A stretch of 64,000 nucleotides of DNA, taken from NCBI GenBank assembly GCA_963675995.2, contig CAXXIY010000002.1, positions 372,001-436,000 of the forward strand. The letters run 5' to 3'. A program made the translations under genes and the position numbers. Positions 34,594 through 44,293 of this stretch are shown piece by piece (the first letter of the stretch is position 1; every line of letters begins with the position of its first letter). The notes beneath the pieces are model-generated. The model had not been told where the DNA came from. It saw nothing but the letters and a program-made list of their open reading frames with translations, and searched no databases. Origin of the DNA: JAAFHB01 sp963675995 (lineage in GTDB: Bacteria; Bacteroidota; Bacteroidia; Bacteroidales; Prolixibacteraceae).

Positions 34594-35927
34594 TATTTAT
34601 ATTTCGCTATAACAAAACTCTCTAAATCAGCTGCTTCCTGTGGACCTACCGCCACTTTCCACCCTGGCATGTTCTCTTCCAGTTCACCGCTAATCTGGGC
34701 TACATAGCCTGGGATAACTATTTCGCGTGTAGAAACGAGTTTCTCAAGTTCAAATTCTTTGGCCGCTTTCCCGATAACAGCGCCTGAAAATTTTCCGGCT
34801 GCCCAGGCGGTAAGCACGCTCATCCCCTCACATTGCGGAACCAGCAACCAGGCACTGATCCCACTGTTTTCTATTTCGCTCGAAACTATAAAATAGGTCA
34901 GCGAGAAATTCGTTGTAAGAAATACAGGTGAATTAGCCGTAGGTTCGCCAATGGGATAGATCTTTGGATCGACCTGAATTGGTTTCTGCGGATCGGTAAA
35001 GATATTCAACCGCAGCGTAAAAAGCGTAACGAGCAGAGATGCATCAAATACAGGAAGCACACAAATGCCACCATATTTATTGATTTCTGTGATTGCCTCT
35101 GTTGTTATATCGAGGATATCCCTGGATTCTATGAACCGGAGGAAAGGGTATCCCAGCGATTTATTATTATCTTTTAAGGCAGAAGACCGGGCAATAGAAT
35201 TAATTTGAAATTGTTCAGCAAGCGATTCTGTTTTAAACTGAAGGAGCAGGTTGTTGAAACCTGTCGTTTTCAATCTGGAAGTTGTTTCACCAATCTCATC
35301 AATGGTTCCGGTTAATGCAAGGGTGTGTCCGTTCTCCTTAGCGACAATTGCCAATTCATCGGCTGTTTCCTTTGTTGCCGAAGCGATAACGCTTTGCGAA
35401 CCTTTAACGGCTTTTGCTGCTTCAATGATTGCCTCCAAATTGGTGCTGTGCAAAATCAGTGGGCGTTGTACCGTTTCCCATGCTCTTTTTGCCAGGGTGA
35501 CAAATTTCTCATTTTTGTTGCTCTGCTGGGTAATAGCGATCATTTCAACAAAGAGCTTTTCGCCAACTCGCTCCACACAATAATTTTTAATGGCGTCGAG
35601 TATTTTGTCGATTTCACCGCTGTCGTCGGTGTCATTAATATTGATGGCAATGATGGTTTGGTGAACAAAAGTTCTTTCGTGCCTGTACAAAACGGTTTCT
35701 TCACCAATTTTGAACTCCATGTTCTTGCCGAGTTCAATTCCCTTTACAGGAGGTTCGCTTGCCGCTCCCAACACTTGTTTCGATTCTTCCGAAGCATAGG
35801 GACATTCCGACAGACTTGCTTTCTTGGCAGCCAGCTTCATTGCAAATGCAAGACACGTGTTCGAACCACATTCTTTACAATTGGTTTTCGGTAATAATTT
35901 CTGAATATCTAATCCTGTTAATGCCAT
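34593..35927 (-). CDS. acsC: corrinoid iron-sulfur protein large subunit
   Basis: 444 aa. The N-terminal FeS module is CKECGSNTCLAFAMKLAAKK...CPY, giving the four Cys ligands of the 4Fe-4S cluster. A TIM-barrel domain follows, and a C-terminal B12-binding domain ends PGYVAQISGELEENMPGWKV. This subunit carries the methyl group on cobalt to the A-cluster of acetyl-CoA synthase. Its partner, the small subunit, is fused to acetyl-CoA synthase in the gene just upstream (34 bases). Confidence 0.92.
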   Translation of the reverse strand: MALTGLDIQKLLPKTNCKECGSNTCLAFAMKLAAKKASLSECPYASEESKQVLGAASEPPVKGIELGKNMEFKIGEETVLYRHERTFVHQTIIAININDTDDSGEIDKILDAIKNYCVERVGEKLFVEMIAITQQSNKNEKFVTLAKRAWETVQRPLILHSTNLEAIIEAAKAVKGSQSVIASATKETADELAIVAKENGHTLALTGTIDEIGETTSRLKTTGFNNLLLQFKTESLAEQFQINSIARSSALKDNNKSLGYPFLRFIESRDILDITTEAITEINKYGGICVLPVFDASLLVTLFTLRLNIFTDPQKPIQVDPKIYPIGEPTANSPVFLTTNFSLTYFIVSSEIENSGISAWLLVPQCEGMSVLTAWAAGKFSGAVIGKAAKEFELEKLVSTREIVIPGYVAQISGELEENMPGWKVAVGPQEAADLESFVIAKYK

Positions 35928-35960
35928 TAATCAGAAGAGTTATAATTTGTTTAAACTTTT

Positions 35961-38900
35961 TTACTTAATCGTAACCGCCCCATCCATCATTTTAATTATC
36001 GCTCTTTTAGTTGCCATTGCAGCTTCGGGATGATACATGATAAGCAGATCGGCTCCGGCATGTAACATACTGATTGCAGTTGAGAGCTCCCAGTTGATCG
36101 CCCGTTTGGCAAGGTCGCCCCATATAGGAAAATCTGCCTCAGCAGCTTTAAACTCTTTTACTTTGGAACATTCCTGCCCTGGAGCAACGATGATTGGACC
36201 AGCCAGCATCGGATCGCCACCCAATCCCGTGATGCGAATACGCTCCATCACTGAATAGGTATATTCAATACCGTAACCGGTAGCACCTGTCAGGGGATCG
36301 ATGACAATCTGCTCCTTCTTAATGTCCATATTGGTAAGCAGGATATTCATCTGCTTGGAAATATTTACATCAATCGGGCTTTGTGCAACCAGCGAATGTC
36401 CATAGGCCAGGGCCACTCCGGCAATGGTGCGGTAGTTGTTTTGTTCCACCCAGTTAAGAAGTAGGTTTTCACCTGCACATGCTTGAGCAACAGCCTTCAT
36501 TACATCATTATTGCGGTCGAAATTGTTATGACCCGTAATGATTAATGGCACATCCACTGCTGCCAATATCGATTTGACGAGTTCAACAGATTGCTCGGGT
36601 GTCCGGTTCCCTCTCTCCGGATGTGTCCCATCGAGACGAACACTGATTAAGTCGGCGCCATATTTGTCGACACATAACCTGGCCATTTTCGCAGGATCGT
36701 TCAGCACTTCTCCATAATAATTCTTTAGAACGACGGGATATTTTTCCGAAACGACATCGAAAACCTCCATTGCCACGAGGGGCCTGTTGGGCATCTCTCC
36801 TTCCCACAGATGGAAAGGCATGCACGATGCCCCGCCAATATTGTAAGTGCGACCACGTGTTCCCCCTTCAGCCCTGGTTGCACCCAGCTTAACCTGCCAA
36901 ACAGGGTTCTGACATTTTTCCTTATGTAATTTAAATGTTTTAATAGCTGTTACTTTCTCACTCGCAGAAGGTACAGGCGTTACCTGTACGGGAGGAGTAA
37001 TTGCCACTGGTGCCGGTTGTTCCAGAAGCGGCTCTCCGGAAATCCCTAAAAAGGTTTGGTTTAATGTGGAGATGATGTTCTGAACTATTTCTTTTGTAAT
37101 GATGCCTCTGAGTTCATTGGTAACCTCATTCTTCAATTCTTCCTTAAGCTGTTTCAGCAAATCGGCAGTTATTTGTGTTTTTTCAACAGGAACCGGTTCA
37201 GATTCAGTCCTCTTTTCAGGTACCTTATTTTCTTCTGTAATGGTGATGTTTTCCTGTGTTTCAGCCTTTTCCTGATGTATAATTATCGACATATCGCTCA
37301 TTTCCAGGGCAGGATGTTTGACTTTTTCAAGATAGTTCTTTACTTCCGAAGCCTCAATTGCAATCGTTTCGTCTGCTATCTTATCCAATAAATCAGGAAC
37401 TCCCTGTTCGCCAAAACGTTTGTTGAGGTCGGCGGCCAATAACTCCTTTAATTGTTTGGGCATCCATACCATTCGTTTAAAGCCGCCTTCAGCAAACAAA
37501 AATTTGCGTGAAGTCAGAAAGACCTTACCACAACCCATAAAACCCGGGGTTTGCTGTCCGCCTCCCACATTCCCAGCAAGAGACGAGAACGTCATCCCAA
37601 CAGGGGTTTCGCCCTGATATTCACGATTGACGATCATCACTCCGTTTAGTTCCGGCACAAAAGCCACAATGGCTTCAAAGCAGCCACAGCTCGTCATGGG
37701 CTTGTCCATAATTGAATATGCGCTGAAACTATCGATTGATTTGTGACTGTTGATGAATACATATTCGTCTACCCCTTTCCAAACACCTTTAACGGGATCG
37801 AGAACCTCACCTTTTTTTACCGGCTGGTTTGGACCCGTTTCATCAATTTCGTAAGCGGCTTTGCCATCCAGCCAGTTATAGGCACCACATAATCCAAGCC
37901 TTTCAGGGGTAATCATACAGACATGGTTGGGTGCAAATGACTGGCAAAGCAGGCACGAATAGAACGTGTCAACCGATTCATCGGTCATTGATTCCAGCCG
38001 CCTGTTCCGGTCGTCATATATTTTTCTGGCAAAGACAAGACGTTTCTCAACCTCCTCTTTTTCGGTGATTAAGGTCACCTTTACTTTATCAACAATAGCG
38101 GGATATTCCGAAAGAAACTTGGCGTGGATAATTTCACCGTAATGTTTTAGTCGCAACCCGTTTTTGAAGCCGGTCCTGGAAACGCGTGTCCAGACAATAT
38201 CGCGCTGACCCATGTGCCAAATACCTTCAGCCCCGTTTACGAGATGGTGAATCTGTCGTTCGAGAATTGGTTCAAAGTCGGTTTGCATTTTTCTTCCGGC
38301 TACTTCAACCCATATAGCCAACGGAAGCGCACTTCCTTCGGGTACCTGATCAATATCGGGACCTATAATTTCGATCTCCCCATCGTTAATGTCATCCAGC
38401 TCCACGGAAGTGACAAATTCAAATGCTGAAGACTTTGTACCGCCAAATTCGGCATGAACATCTTCCTTACGAATGCGTTCACCTTCAAAGGCCGGGCCAT
38501 AGGCAACGGGAATCGGCACCTTAGTGATTTTAACTTTACACCCACGCACCTCAAGCGCTTTTTCGACCATACTTTCGTAGGGGACATTCGAAACAACGTG
38601 TTCGTAGGTACAAACACCCGTTGGGAGGATTTGCGGAATATCGGTATCGGCAATAACCGGGAAACCATAATTTATTGCCCCCGCAGCTGCTGCATACTTT
38701 TCGGGTGTAACCTCGCCAAACGCCAGAACAAATGCGAAGATTCGGTCCTTGTTATATCTTAGATTGGCTTTAAAGTCGCCGGGTTTTACGCTTCCAAATG
38801 AGAGTGCTGCGCGGTTGGCAAAACCAAGCGCATAAATCAGTGCCGAAACATCGCTTCCAAACGGGATGAGACGGGTTTCCCAGCCCAGCTGCACACCTTC

Positions 38901-39464
38901 TTCGGCCAATTGTTCTGCAAACTGTTTCCCGTTTGTACTTCCACCCATAAATACGTAAAGATTTTTCTGCTGAAGCTCTTTGGCTATCTGCACTGCAATT
39001 TGGTTATTGGGGGCAGCACCTGTTATTGCAGCGAAACCTGGAGCAGTACCATCGACAAACTCAATCCCACGCTCACGCATAATGGTATCGTTTGCAGCAC
39101 CCAGCCAAATACCGTTGACCGGATTTGGACCAACAACATATTTACAAGCTTCAATGATTTCGCAGGCAAACAATGCTGCAACTCCGGCATCAAGCGTATT
39201 TCCCAGGTAGGGAAGCCAGATGTTTTCAGCTGGACGTGCAGGGAGCAATTCCTTCGCCTTTAAGAGCGCTTTCTGCAAATCGGCAACCTTTTCTATCTTT
39301 GAGCCTGTGAATGAGTAGATAACAGGTAAATAGTAGGCAGTTTCCGGAAAGCTTACCGGATGTGACGACCCTTTGGCTTTGATCGTTTCGTTCAATTTTT
39401 CTTCCGCTAAGGCAACCCATCTAATGGCACCATCTATAGCGCTGGAGCAAATTATCTTAGACAT
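35961..39464 (-). CDS. acetyl-CoA synthase fused to corrinoid protein small subunit (AcsB-AcsD)
   Basis: 1167 aa in one uninterrupted frame. Residues 1-730 are acetyl-CoA synthase, including the N-terminal CODH-contact part (FPETAYYLPVIYSFTG). The A-cluster ligands are C-x2-C-x8-C-x9-C in SCLLCQSFAPNHVCMITPERLGLCGAYNW's first part at about 500-522, plus CGC in SCGCFE at about 594. A charged, Pro-rich linker (about 750-845) follows. Residues 850-1167 form the CFeSP small-subunit TIM barrel (CQNPVWQVKLGATRAEGG, VRLDGTHPERGNR, NWVEQNNYR, DPLTGATGYGIEYT). The two are normally separate genes. Its start overlaps the CODH gene by eight bases. Confidence 0.92.
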   Translation of the reverse strand: MSKIICSSAIDGAIRWVALAEEKLNETIKAKGSSHPVSFPETAYYLPVIYSFTGSKIEKVADLQKALLKAKELLPARPAENIWLPYLGNTLDAGVAALFACEIIEACKYVVGPNPVNGIWLGAANDTIMRERGIEFVDGTAPGFAAITGAAPNNQIAVQIAKELQQKNLYVFMGGSTNGKQFAEQLAEEGVQLGWETRLIPFGSDVSALIYALGFANRAALSFGSVKPGDFKANLRYNKDRIFAFVLAFGEVTPEKYAAAAGAINYGFPVIADTDIPQILPTGVCTYEHVVSNVPYESMVEKALEVRGCKVKITKVPIPVAYGPAFEGERIRKEDVHAEFGGTKSSAFEFVTSVELDDINDGEIEIIGPDIDQVPEGSALPLAIWVEVAGRKMQTDFEPILERQIHHLVNGAEGIWHMGQRDIVWTRVSRTGFKNGLRLKHYGEIIHAKFLSEYPAIVDKVKVTLITEKEEVEKRLVFARKIYDDRNRRLESMTDESVDTFYSCLLCQSFAPNHVCMITPERLGLCGAYNWLDGKAAYEIDETGPNQPVKKGEVLDPVKGVWKGVDEYVFINSHKSIDSFSAYSIMDKPMTSCGCFEAIVAFVPELNGVMIVNREYQGETPVGMTFSSLAGNVGGGQQTPGFMGCGKVFLTSRKFLFAEGGFKRMVWMPKQLKELLAADLNKRFGEQGVPDLLDKIADETIAIEASEVKNYLEKVKHPALEMSDMSIIIHQEKAETQENITITEENKVPEKRTESEPVPVEKTQITADLLKQLKEELKNEVTNELRGIITKEIVQNIISTLNQTFLGISGEPLLEQPAPVAITPPVQVTPVPSASEKVTAIKTFKLHKEKCQNPVWQVKLGATRAEGGTRGRTYNIGGASCMPFHLWEGEMPNRPLVAMEVFDVVSEKYPVVLKNYYGEVLNDPAKMARLCVDKYGADLISVRLDGTHPERGNRTPEQSVELVKSILAAVDVPLIITGHNNFDRNNDVMKAVAQACAGENLLLNWVEQNNYRTIAGVALAYGHSLVAQSPIDVNISKQMNILLTNMDIKKEQIVIDPLTGATGYGIEYTYSVMERIRITGLGGDPMLAGPIIVAPGQECSKVKEFKAAEADFPIWGDLAKRAINWELSTAISMLHAGADLLIMYHPEAAMATKRAIIKMMDGAVTIK

Positions 39465-41406
39465 TGATAACCCTTCTATCTTTCATATCAAAAAGTTTTC
39501 TTTCGAATTTCTTATTTATTCCCAGTTTCTCTCTGGCATCGTCAAGAATATCCATGATCTTGGTAAATGCCAGTGAAGCAGTCTCACAAACATGAAATGA
39601 GCCTCCAAAAATATCTTTGGTATCCTCATTCAAAAGTTTAGTCACATTTTCTGATCCTTCGATGTAGAAAGGGTGTCCCAAAATAACATCCACTCCAGAA
39701 GCGACAAAATAGGTGCCGATTGCAACAGCCTTTTGACTCATCCATTCCGGAGCCACCCCTACAGCCGGAAGTTGTGAAAGATCGTCTCCTAATCCACCTT
39801 CTCTGACCAGTTCAGTAGCAGCTTCAAGGATTCGTGTGTTATCCACACAGCTTCCCATATGAAGAACCGGGGGGATACCCACGGTTTCGCAAACCTCTCT
39901 TAATCCGGGTCCTGCATGTTGCAAGGCAATTTCAGGAATCATCATCCCTTCTTTTGCAGATGCAATAGCTGCGCATCCGGTTTTTAAAACCAGCACATCG
40001 TGTTTAATCAATTCCAGGGTGAGGGTATTGATGTAATCGTCCATCTTAAACTTAGGATTGTTACACCCCACAATTCCAACGACCCCTTTAATACGACCCG
40101 AAATAATGGCATCGTTAAGCGGACGGAATGAGGCACGATAAGTTCCTCCGAGCATGTATTTTATCGATTCGACGCTGAACCCCGCAACAAGTGGGCTCTT
40201 ATCAGAGGGGATGCACACCTTTCCCTGATCGCGGTTTTTATAATTGTCGATAGCGCGACGTATCAGTGTTTTGGCCGAATTTAGCGCATCGTGCTCATCC
40301 AATGGCATATGTGTTGCGCCAACGGTCATTGCAATTTCTGATGTACTGACAATTTCAGTATGGTATGATTTTGCCACATCCGGCAGGCCGGGCATACAGC
40401 ACTGGACGTCAATAATCATCAATTCAACTGCACCCGTGATGATGGCCAGTTCCTGTTGCAGGAAATTCCCGGCTATTGGAATTCCATGACGCATGAGTAT
40501 CTCATTTGCTGTACAGCATATACCGGCTAAGGTGATGCCTTTCGCTCCTGCCTTTAAGGCATATTCCTTAATTTCCGGATTTTGCGCAGCTACTGCAAGC
40601 ATTTCCGAAAGTTCCGGTTCGTGACCATGTACAAGAATATTTACGGTATCCTTCTGAAGAACACCCAGATTTGCATTGCTACGAATAGGTGTCGGGGTTC
40701 CAAAGAGAATATCAGAAACCATCATGGCAATACGTGATCCACCCCAGCCGTTTGCCAGCGACACCCGGAAGGCGTGGTTGACCAGATTGCGATAGTCGTG
40801 GTCGACACCCATATTTGTACGGTGCATCCCTTCCACAACCATCCGGTCAATACCTTTAGGATTAACCCCCAGATTGGTCCATACATTCTGTCTTTTTACA
40901 GGGGCAAGTTTCAGGGTTTTAAGATCTTCTTCCTGAGAAGTATATTCTCCGATGAGGGTATCAGCAAGTTCGAGGGCAATTTGTTCATTTGTCCTCCCTT
41001 CAGTTTCAATATTATATAGCCGGGCAGTCCGTGAAAGGGCTTTTTCATCCTTGATCACGTAGTCTTTCTCTTTCCCTTCGGCCACTTTTTTCAGACGGAG
41101 CACCAAATGGCGTCCATGGTCTGAGTGGGCTGAAGTTCCCGCAAGAACTTCCATTAAATAATTCCGGGCAACAATCGTATCTGAGTTTGCACCGCAAACA
41201 CCGCGCGGCACTTTGGGTGTTATACGGCATGGCCCCATGTGACAGACACGGCAGCATACCCCGGAAGTTCCAAACTTGCACTGGTTGCCCTGAACTTCCA
41301 TTCGTGCAAAACAGGTATCGATATTCTCAAATTCCGCCTTTCCCAAAATCCTCAACGATGCGAAATCAATCACTTGTTCATCGGGTCTCTTTGTCGTTTT
41401 AGCCAT
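39457..41406 (-). CDS. cooS/acsA: anaerobic CO dehydrogenase catalytic subunit
   Basis: 649 aa, the usual length. N-terminal D- and B-cluster ligands lie in DTCFARMEVQGNQCKFG and GVCCRVCHMGPCRI. C-cluster segments include CCTANEILMRHG, GIVGCNNPK, KTGCAAIASAKEG and LHMGSCVDNTR. It reduces CO2 to CO, or oxidises CO, at the Ni-Fe-S C-cluster. As it lies with acetyl-CoA synthase it is the alpha-type partner of the bifunctional complex. Transcribed with the CooC genes upstream. Confidence 0.95.
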   Translation of the reverse strand: MAKTTKRPDEQVIDFASLRILGKAEFENIDTCFARMEVQGNQCKFGTSGVCCRVCHMGPCRITPKVPRGVCGANSDTIVARNYLMEVLAGTSAHSDHGRHLVLRLKKVAEGKEKDYVIKDEKALSRTARLYNIETEGRTNEQIALELADTLIGEYTSQEEDLKTLKLAPVKRQNVWTNLGVNPKGIDRMVVEGMHRTNMGVDHDYRNLVNHAFRVSLANGWGGSRIAMMVSDILFGTPTPIRSNANLGVLQKDTVNILVHGHEPELSEMLAVAAQNPEIKEYALKAGAKGITLAGICCTANEILMRHGIPIAGNFLQQELAIITGAVELMIIDVQCCMPGLPDVAKSYHTEIVSTSEIAMTVGATHMPLDEHDALNSAKTLIRRAIDNYKNRDQGKVCIPSDKSPLVAGFSVESIKYMLGGTYRASFRPLNDAIISGRIKGVVGIVGCNNPKFKMDDYINTLTLELIKHDVLVLKTGCAAIASAKEGMMIPEIALQHAGPGLREVCETVGIPPVLHMGSCVDNTRILEAATELVREGGLGDDLSQLPAVGVAPEWMSQKAVAIGTYFVASGVDVILGHPFYIEGSENVTKLLNEDTKDIFGGSFHVCETASLAFTKIMDILDDAREKLGINKKFERKLFDMKDRRVINV

Positions 41407-41416
41407 ATTTCAACTT

Positions 41417-42181
41417 TCAATTTAAAATCTGAGTAATCAATTTCCTTACTCCTGCCACAACCGGGTTATCGTCAGGAAGCGAATGCAATGCAATTCCATT
41501 TTCCGAATTTATTGCCAGCTGTTCATTTTGTTGTAACCCCATTACGATATCGGCATTTGTCATGGCTTTGAGCTCATCTGCAAATTCGGGTATTCCATTG
41601 TTGGCACGTATTCTGTTGATTATAATCACCAGCTTATCGTATTTAACATGCATCTCATTGGCGAGATTGTAAAGTCGCTGGATCGTCTTCAGTCCCTGAC
41701 TAGAAGGGTCAGCTACCATAACCAAAACGTTGACTCTTTGTACAATGCGACGCGAAAGATTTTCGAGTCCGGCTTCGTTGTCAAGGACAATATATTTATA
41801 GCTCGAAGAAATTTGGGCGATGATGGACTTTAATACATTATTGGCGTAGCAATAACAACCTTCACCTTCAGGTCTGCCCATAGAAATCATGTCGAAATCC
41901 TTCGCTTCAACAAGACTCTCTTCTATTTTCATTTCCAGTAACTGCTGTTTCGAAATACCTGCCGCCAAACCTTTACTGGCTTCTTCACGGGCTTCTTCAC
42001 GTGCACTCCCTATCGTTTTTGTAATTTTTACACCCAATGCGGCATCAAGACAGGAGTTTGGGTCGGCATCGATTGCCAAAACGGGACAATACCCGTTTGC
42101 AATAAGCTGTTTTACAATGAGTCCTGAGATAGTGGTCTTCCCGACTCCTCCTTTGCCTGTTATTGCTATGAAAAAACTCAT
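41417..42181 (-). CDS. cooC: CooC-type nickel-insertion ATPase, copy 2
   Basis: 254 aa. MinD-like ATPase with deviant Walker A GKGGVGKTT at the N-terminus, IDADPNSCLD, the CxC dimer/metal motif in EGEGCYCYANN, and switch region YIVLDNEAGLENLSRR. It delivers nickel to CODH (CooC) or to the A-cluster (AcsF). It lies 10 bases upstream of the CODH gene and differs clearly from the next CooC, so each may serve one metal site. Confidence 0.9.
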   Translation of the reverse strand: MSFFIAITGKGGVGKTTISGLIVKQLIANGYCPVLAIDADPNSCLDAALGVKITKTIGSAREEAREEASKGLAAGISKQQLLEMKIEESLVEAKDFDMISMGRPEGEGCYCYANNVLKSIIAQISSSYKYIVLDNEAGLENLSRRIVQRVNVLVMVADPSSQGLKTIQRLYNLANEMHVKYDKLVIIINRIRANNGIPEFADELKAMTNADIVMGLQQNEQLAINSENGIALHSLPDDNPVVAGVRKLITQILN

Positions 42182-42185
42182 GCTT

Positions 42186-42956
42186 TCATTTGTATATTGT
42201 TCTTATAATCTGATCGAAAATATCAATTTTTTCACTACTCAGACCATCGAGAACCGAGAGTCCAAGCCGGTCGAGTTTTTTAAACTGTTCGGAATAAGGG
42301 ATGAATCCGATGATTTTGTGATCCGGGAAAGCGCCGGTGATAAACTCTTCATCTGAAGAGGATGCAATTTTATTTCCGACCAGAACGATATTCTTTAAAC
42401 CAATATCACCAGCCATCCTTATAATCCGTTTGGCAGAATCGACTGCCCGCTGACCGGGCTCAATAACAATAATCAATTTGTCAACGCCCTTTACAGTTGC
42501 ACGACCGAGATGTTCCACTCCTGCTTCCATATCCATAATTACCACATCGTCCTTGAAGAGAATAAGATCGGTAATCAAAGCTCGTATCAGCACATTCTCG
42601 GGGCAGGCACAACCACTTCCTCCGCTTTCAACGGCTCCCAGCACCAGAAGCGAGACGCCATCCTTATGGACGGCATATTTTTCGGCAATATCAGCTACTT
42701 CGGGGTTCAGCTTAAAAATCTGGCCGTATTGGTTAACTTTTGCACCGGTACGCTCTTCAATCAACTGAATGTGTTTTGAAATAGGAATTATTCTTTTTTG
42801 CTCGGCTTCGGTCAACCCTAATGCTGCGGCCAGATTTGAGTCCGGATCAGCATCGACAGCCAATACTTTCATCCCTTTTTTGGAGAGTAACAATGCCAGA
42901 GCAGCCGCCAATGTTGATTTTCCAACACCACCTTTCCCCGATACCGCTATTTTCAC
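42186..42956 (-). CDS. cooC: CooC-type nickel-insertion ATPase, copy 1
   Basis: 256 aa. Walker A GKGGVGKST, VDADPDSNLAAALGL, CxC in GGSGCACPENVL, and IMDMEAGVEHLGR. Closer to classical CooC than the following copy. Spaced four bases from it, so both are co-translated. A second one is often AcsF for acetyl-CoA synthase maturation. Confidence 0.9.
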   Translation of the reverse strand: MKIAVSGKGGVGKSTLAAALALLLSKKGMKVLAVDADPDSNLAAALGLTEAEQKRIIPISKHIQLIEERTGAKVNQYGQIFKLNPEVADIAEKYAVHKDGVSLLVLGAVESGGSGCACPENVLIRALITDLILFKDDVVIMDMEAGVEHLGRATVKGVDKLIIVIEPGQRAVDSAKRIIRMAGDIGLKNIVLVGNKIASSSDEEFITGAFPDHKIIGFIPYSEQFKKLDRLGLSVLDGLSSEKIDIFDQIIRTIYK

Positions 42957-43008
42957 ACGTATAAATTTTAGATTATCTTGTTCTATATTAGGTCTTTGAT
43001 CCGTGTGG

Positions 43009-43060
43009 AACCCTCATTTATTGATCCTTTTTCTCCGGTAAGCTTTGGCTCATGAGGGTT
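43009..43060 (-). terminator. inverted repeat between mesB-like gene and cooC
   Basis: AACCCTCAT (43009-43017) and ATGAGGGTT (43052-43060) flank a 34-base loop. It may attenuate read-through from the methionine synthase gene into the CODH genes. No clear U-run. Confidence 0.4.
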
Positions 43061-43081
43061 TCATTGATAACTTTTAAAACC

Positions 43082-44152
43082 TCAAAAGCCGTATTTTGAT
43101 TTCATCCTCGCAGATAAGGCGTTTACCATATCGAACACTTTATCAGCATCTGAGGGATCGAGCGAACCTGTCCCACACGAAGGTGAAATAATGGCTTGTT
43201 CGATAATGAGTTTTTTATCTATCCCTTTTGATGCAAGATTGTCCATTACATATTCCAACTGCGCTTCAAGTGATTCGACAGATTGTTCGCGTATCGCTTT
43301 TGAGGTTGGAACGACACCCCACGCCAGCATTCCGCCCCCTTCGAGGTGTGATTTAACTTTATCGCTGTATATGGCAATGGTTTCACCATATTCAAACGCA
43401 TCGAAATTAACTATATCCACATCGGCATCTATCAGAATACTCCATTCGGTGTTACCGCAGCAATGAATACCCGTGAAGGCATGATCGGTACGAATGGCAT
43501 CAATCATCTCCTTCAATAAATCCACAACATCATCTCTTTTTACAGAAACATAGGTAGAGCTTCCGAAGGCCGAAAGGATGGGCTCATCGATAAAACAAAT
43601 TATATTTTCGGCATAAGGTTTGAATTTCTGTATTAGCCAGCGACATTTCATTGTCAAAGCCTTCACAATCACATCACGAAATTCGTCATTATAAAAAATG
43701 GCGCGTTTGTTTTCATCGACAATGGTAAGGGCAAAGGTACACGGGCCGGTAACCTGAACTTTTATCCACGGCAATTTATTCCCTTTGGCTTTCAACCGTT
43801 TTTCGAGTGCATATATCCCTTTGGAGTACTCTTCGCTAATCGCCATTGCACTGAAATCGCCAGTACTATCGGTTGTTTCGAATGATTCGATGAATGCTTC
43901 GTAGAAAGTGGCAAACGCTTCGGAATAATCTGAAGCAGTATCGAAATACATGCGCTCTTTAATATGGTCAATAACAATCGAGGGCATTCCTTCAGAATAC
44001 TGGATTTCCATCTGCTCGTTCATGCCAAATTTGGGGAGCTGAGGCCAAATAGGTGCATCAAGATTATTCAAAGAGGCATCAATGGCATGATCAACATCCG
44101 TATACGGCATACTTCCTATCGCAGTAGAAAGAAATTTTGGTTTAATGGACAT
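43082..44152 (-). CDS. MetE C-terminal-like core methionine synthase (MesB-like)
   Basis: 356 aa, only the catalytic half of cobalamin-independent methionine synthase. Zinc ligands: His and Cys in GIHCCGNTEW, Glu in VNFDAFEYGE and Cys in SPSCGTGSLDP. Opening KFLSTAIGSMPYTDVD is typical of the family. Folate-independent core methionine synthases next to CFeSP genes (MesB group, the core-MetE described in Dehalococcoides) take the methyl group from the corrinoid iron-sulfur protein. This gene heads the CFeSP/CODH operon, which fits that role. An alternative is a different UROD/MetE-like methyltransferase. Confidence 0.78.
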   Translation of the reverse strand: MSIKPKFLSTAIGSMPYTDVDHAIDASLNNLDAPIWPQLPKFGMNEQMEIQYSEGMPSIVIDHIKERMYFDTASDYSEAFATFYEAFIESFETTDSTGDFSAMAISEEYSKGIYALEKRLKAKGNKLPWIKVQVTGPCTFALTIVDENKRAIFYNDEFRDVIVKALTMKCRWLIQKFKPYAENIICFIDEPILSAFGSSTYVSVKRDDVVDLLKEMIDAIRTDHAFTGIHCCGNTEWSILIDADVDIVNFDAFEYGETIAIYSDKVKSHLEGGGMLAWGVVPTSKAIREQSVESLEAQLEYVMDNLASKGIDKKLIIEQAIISPSCGTGSLDPSDADKVFDMVNALSARMKSKYGF

Positions 44153-44293
44153 CTTGAGCGTTTTTTGGTTAAAAAAAATGGTGTGATTTTTTATGACAAC
44201 AAATATATTAAAAGTTAAGATACTTAAATATAAAAGTCAGGACAGAATCATTCCTAAATATTTAACTCATTATTGCCAAAAAAAAGAGACATT

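Noticed and set aside
35325..35894. 189-codon plus-strand frame inside acsC
   Set aside because: Antisense shadow; the minus-strand frame encodes a clear family member.
42957..43081. Cobalamin riboswitch upstream of the CooC/CODH genes
   Set aside because: Only one inverted repeat is present; no B12-box-like sequence is visible.
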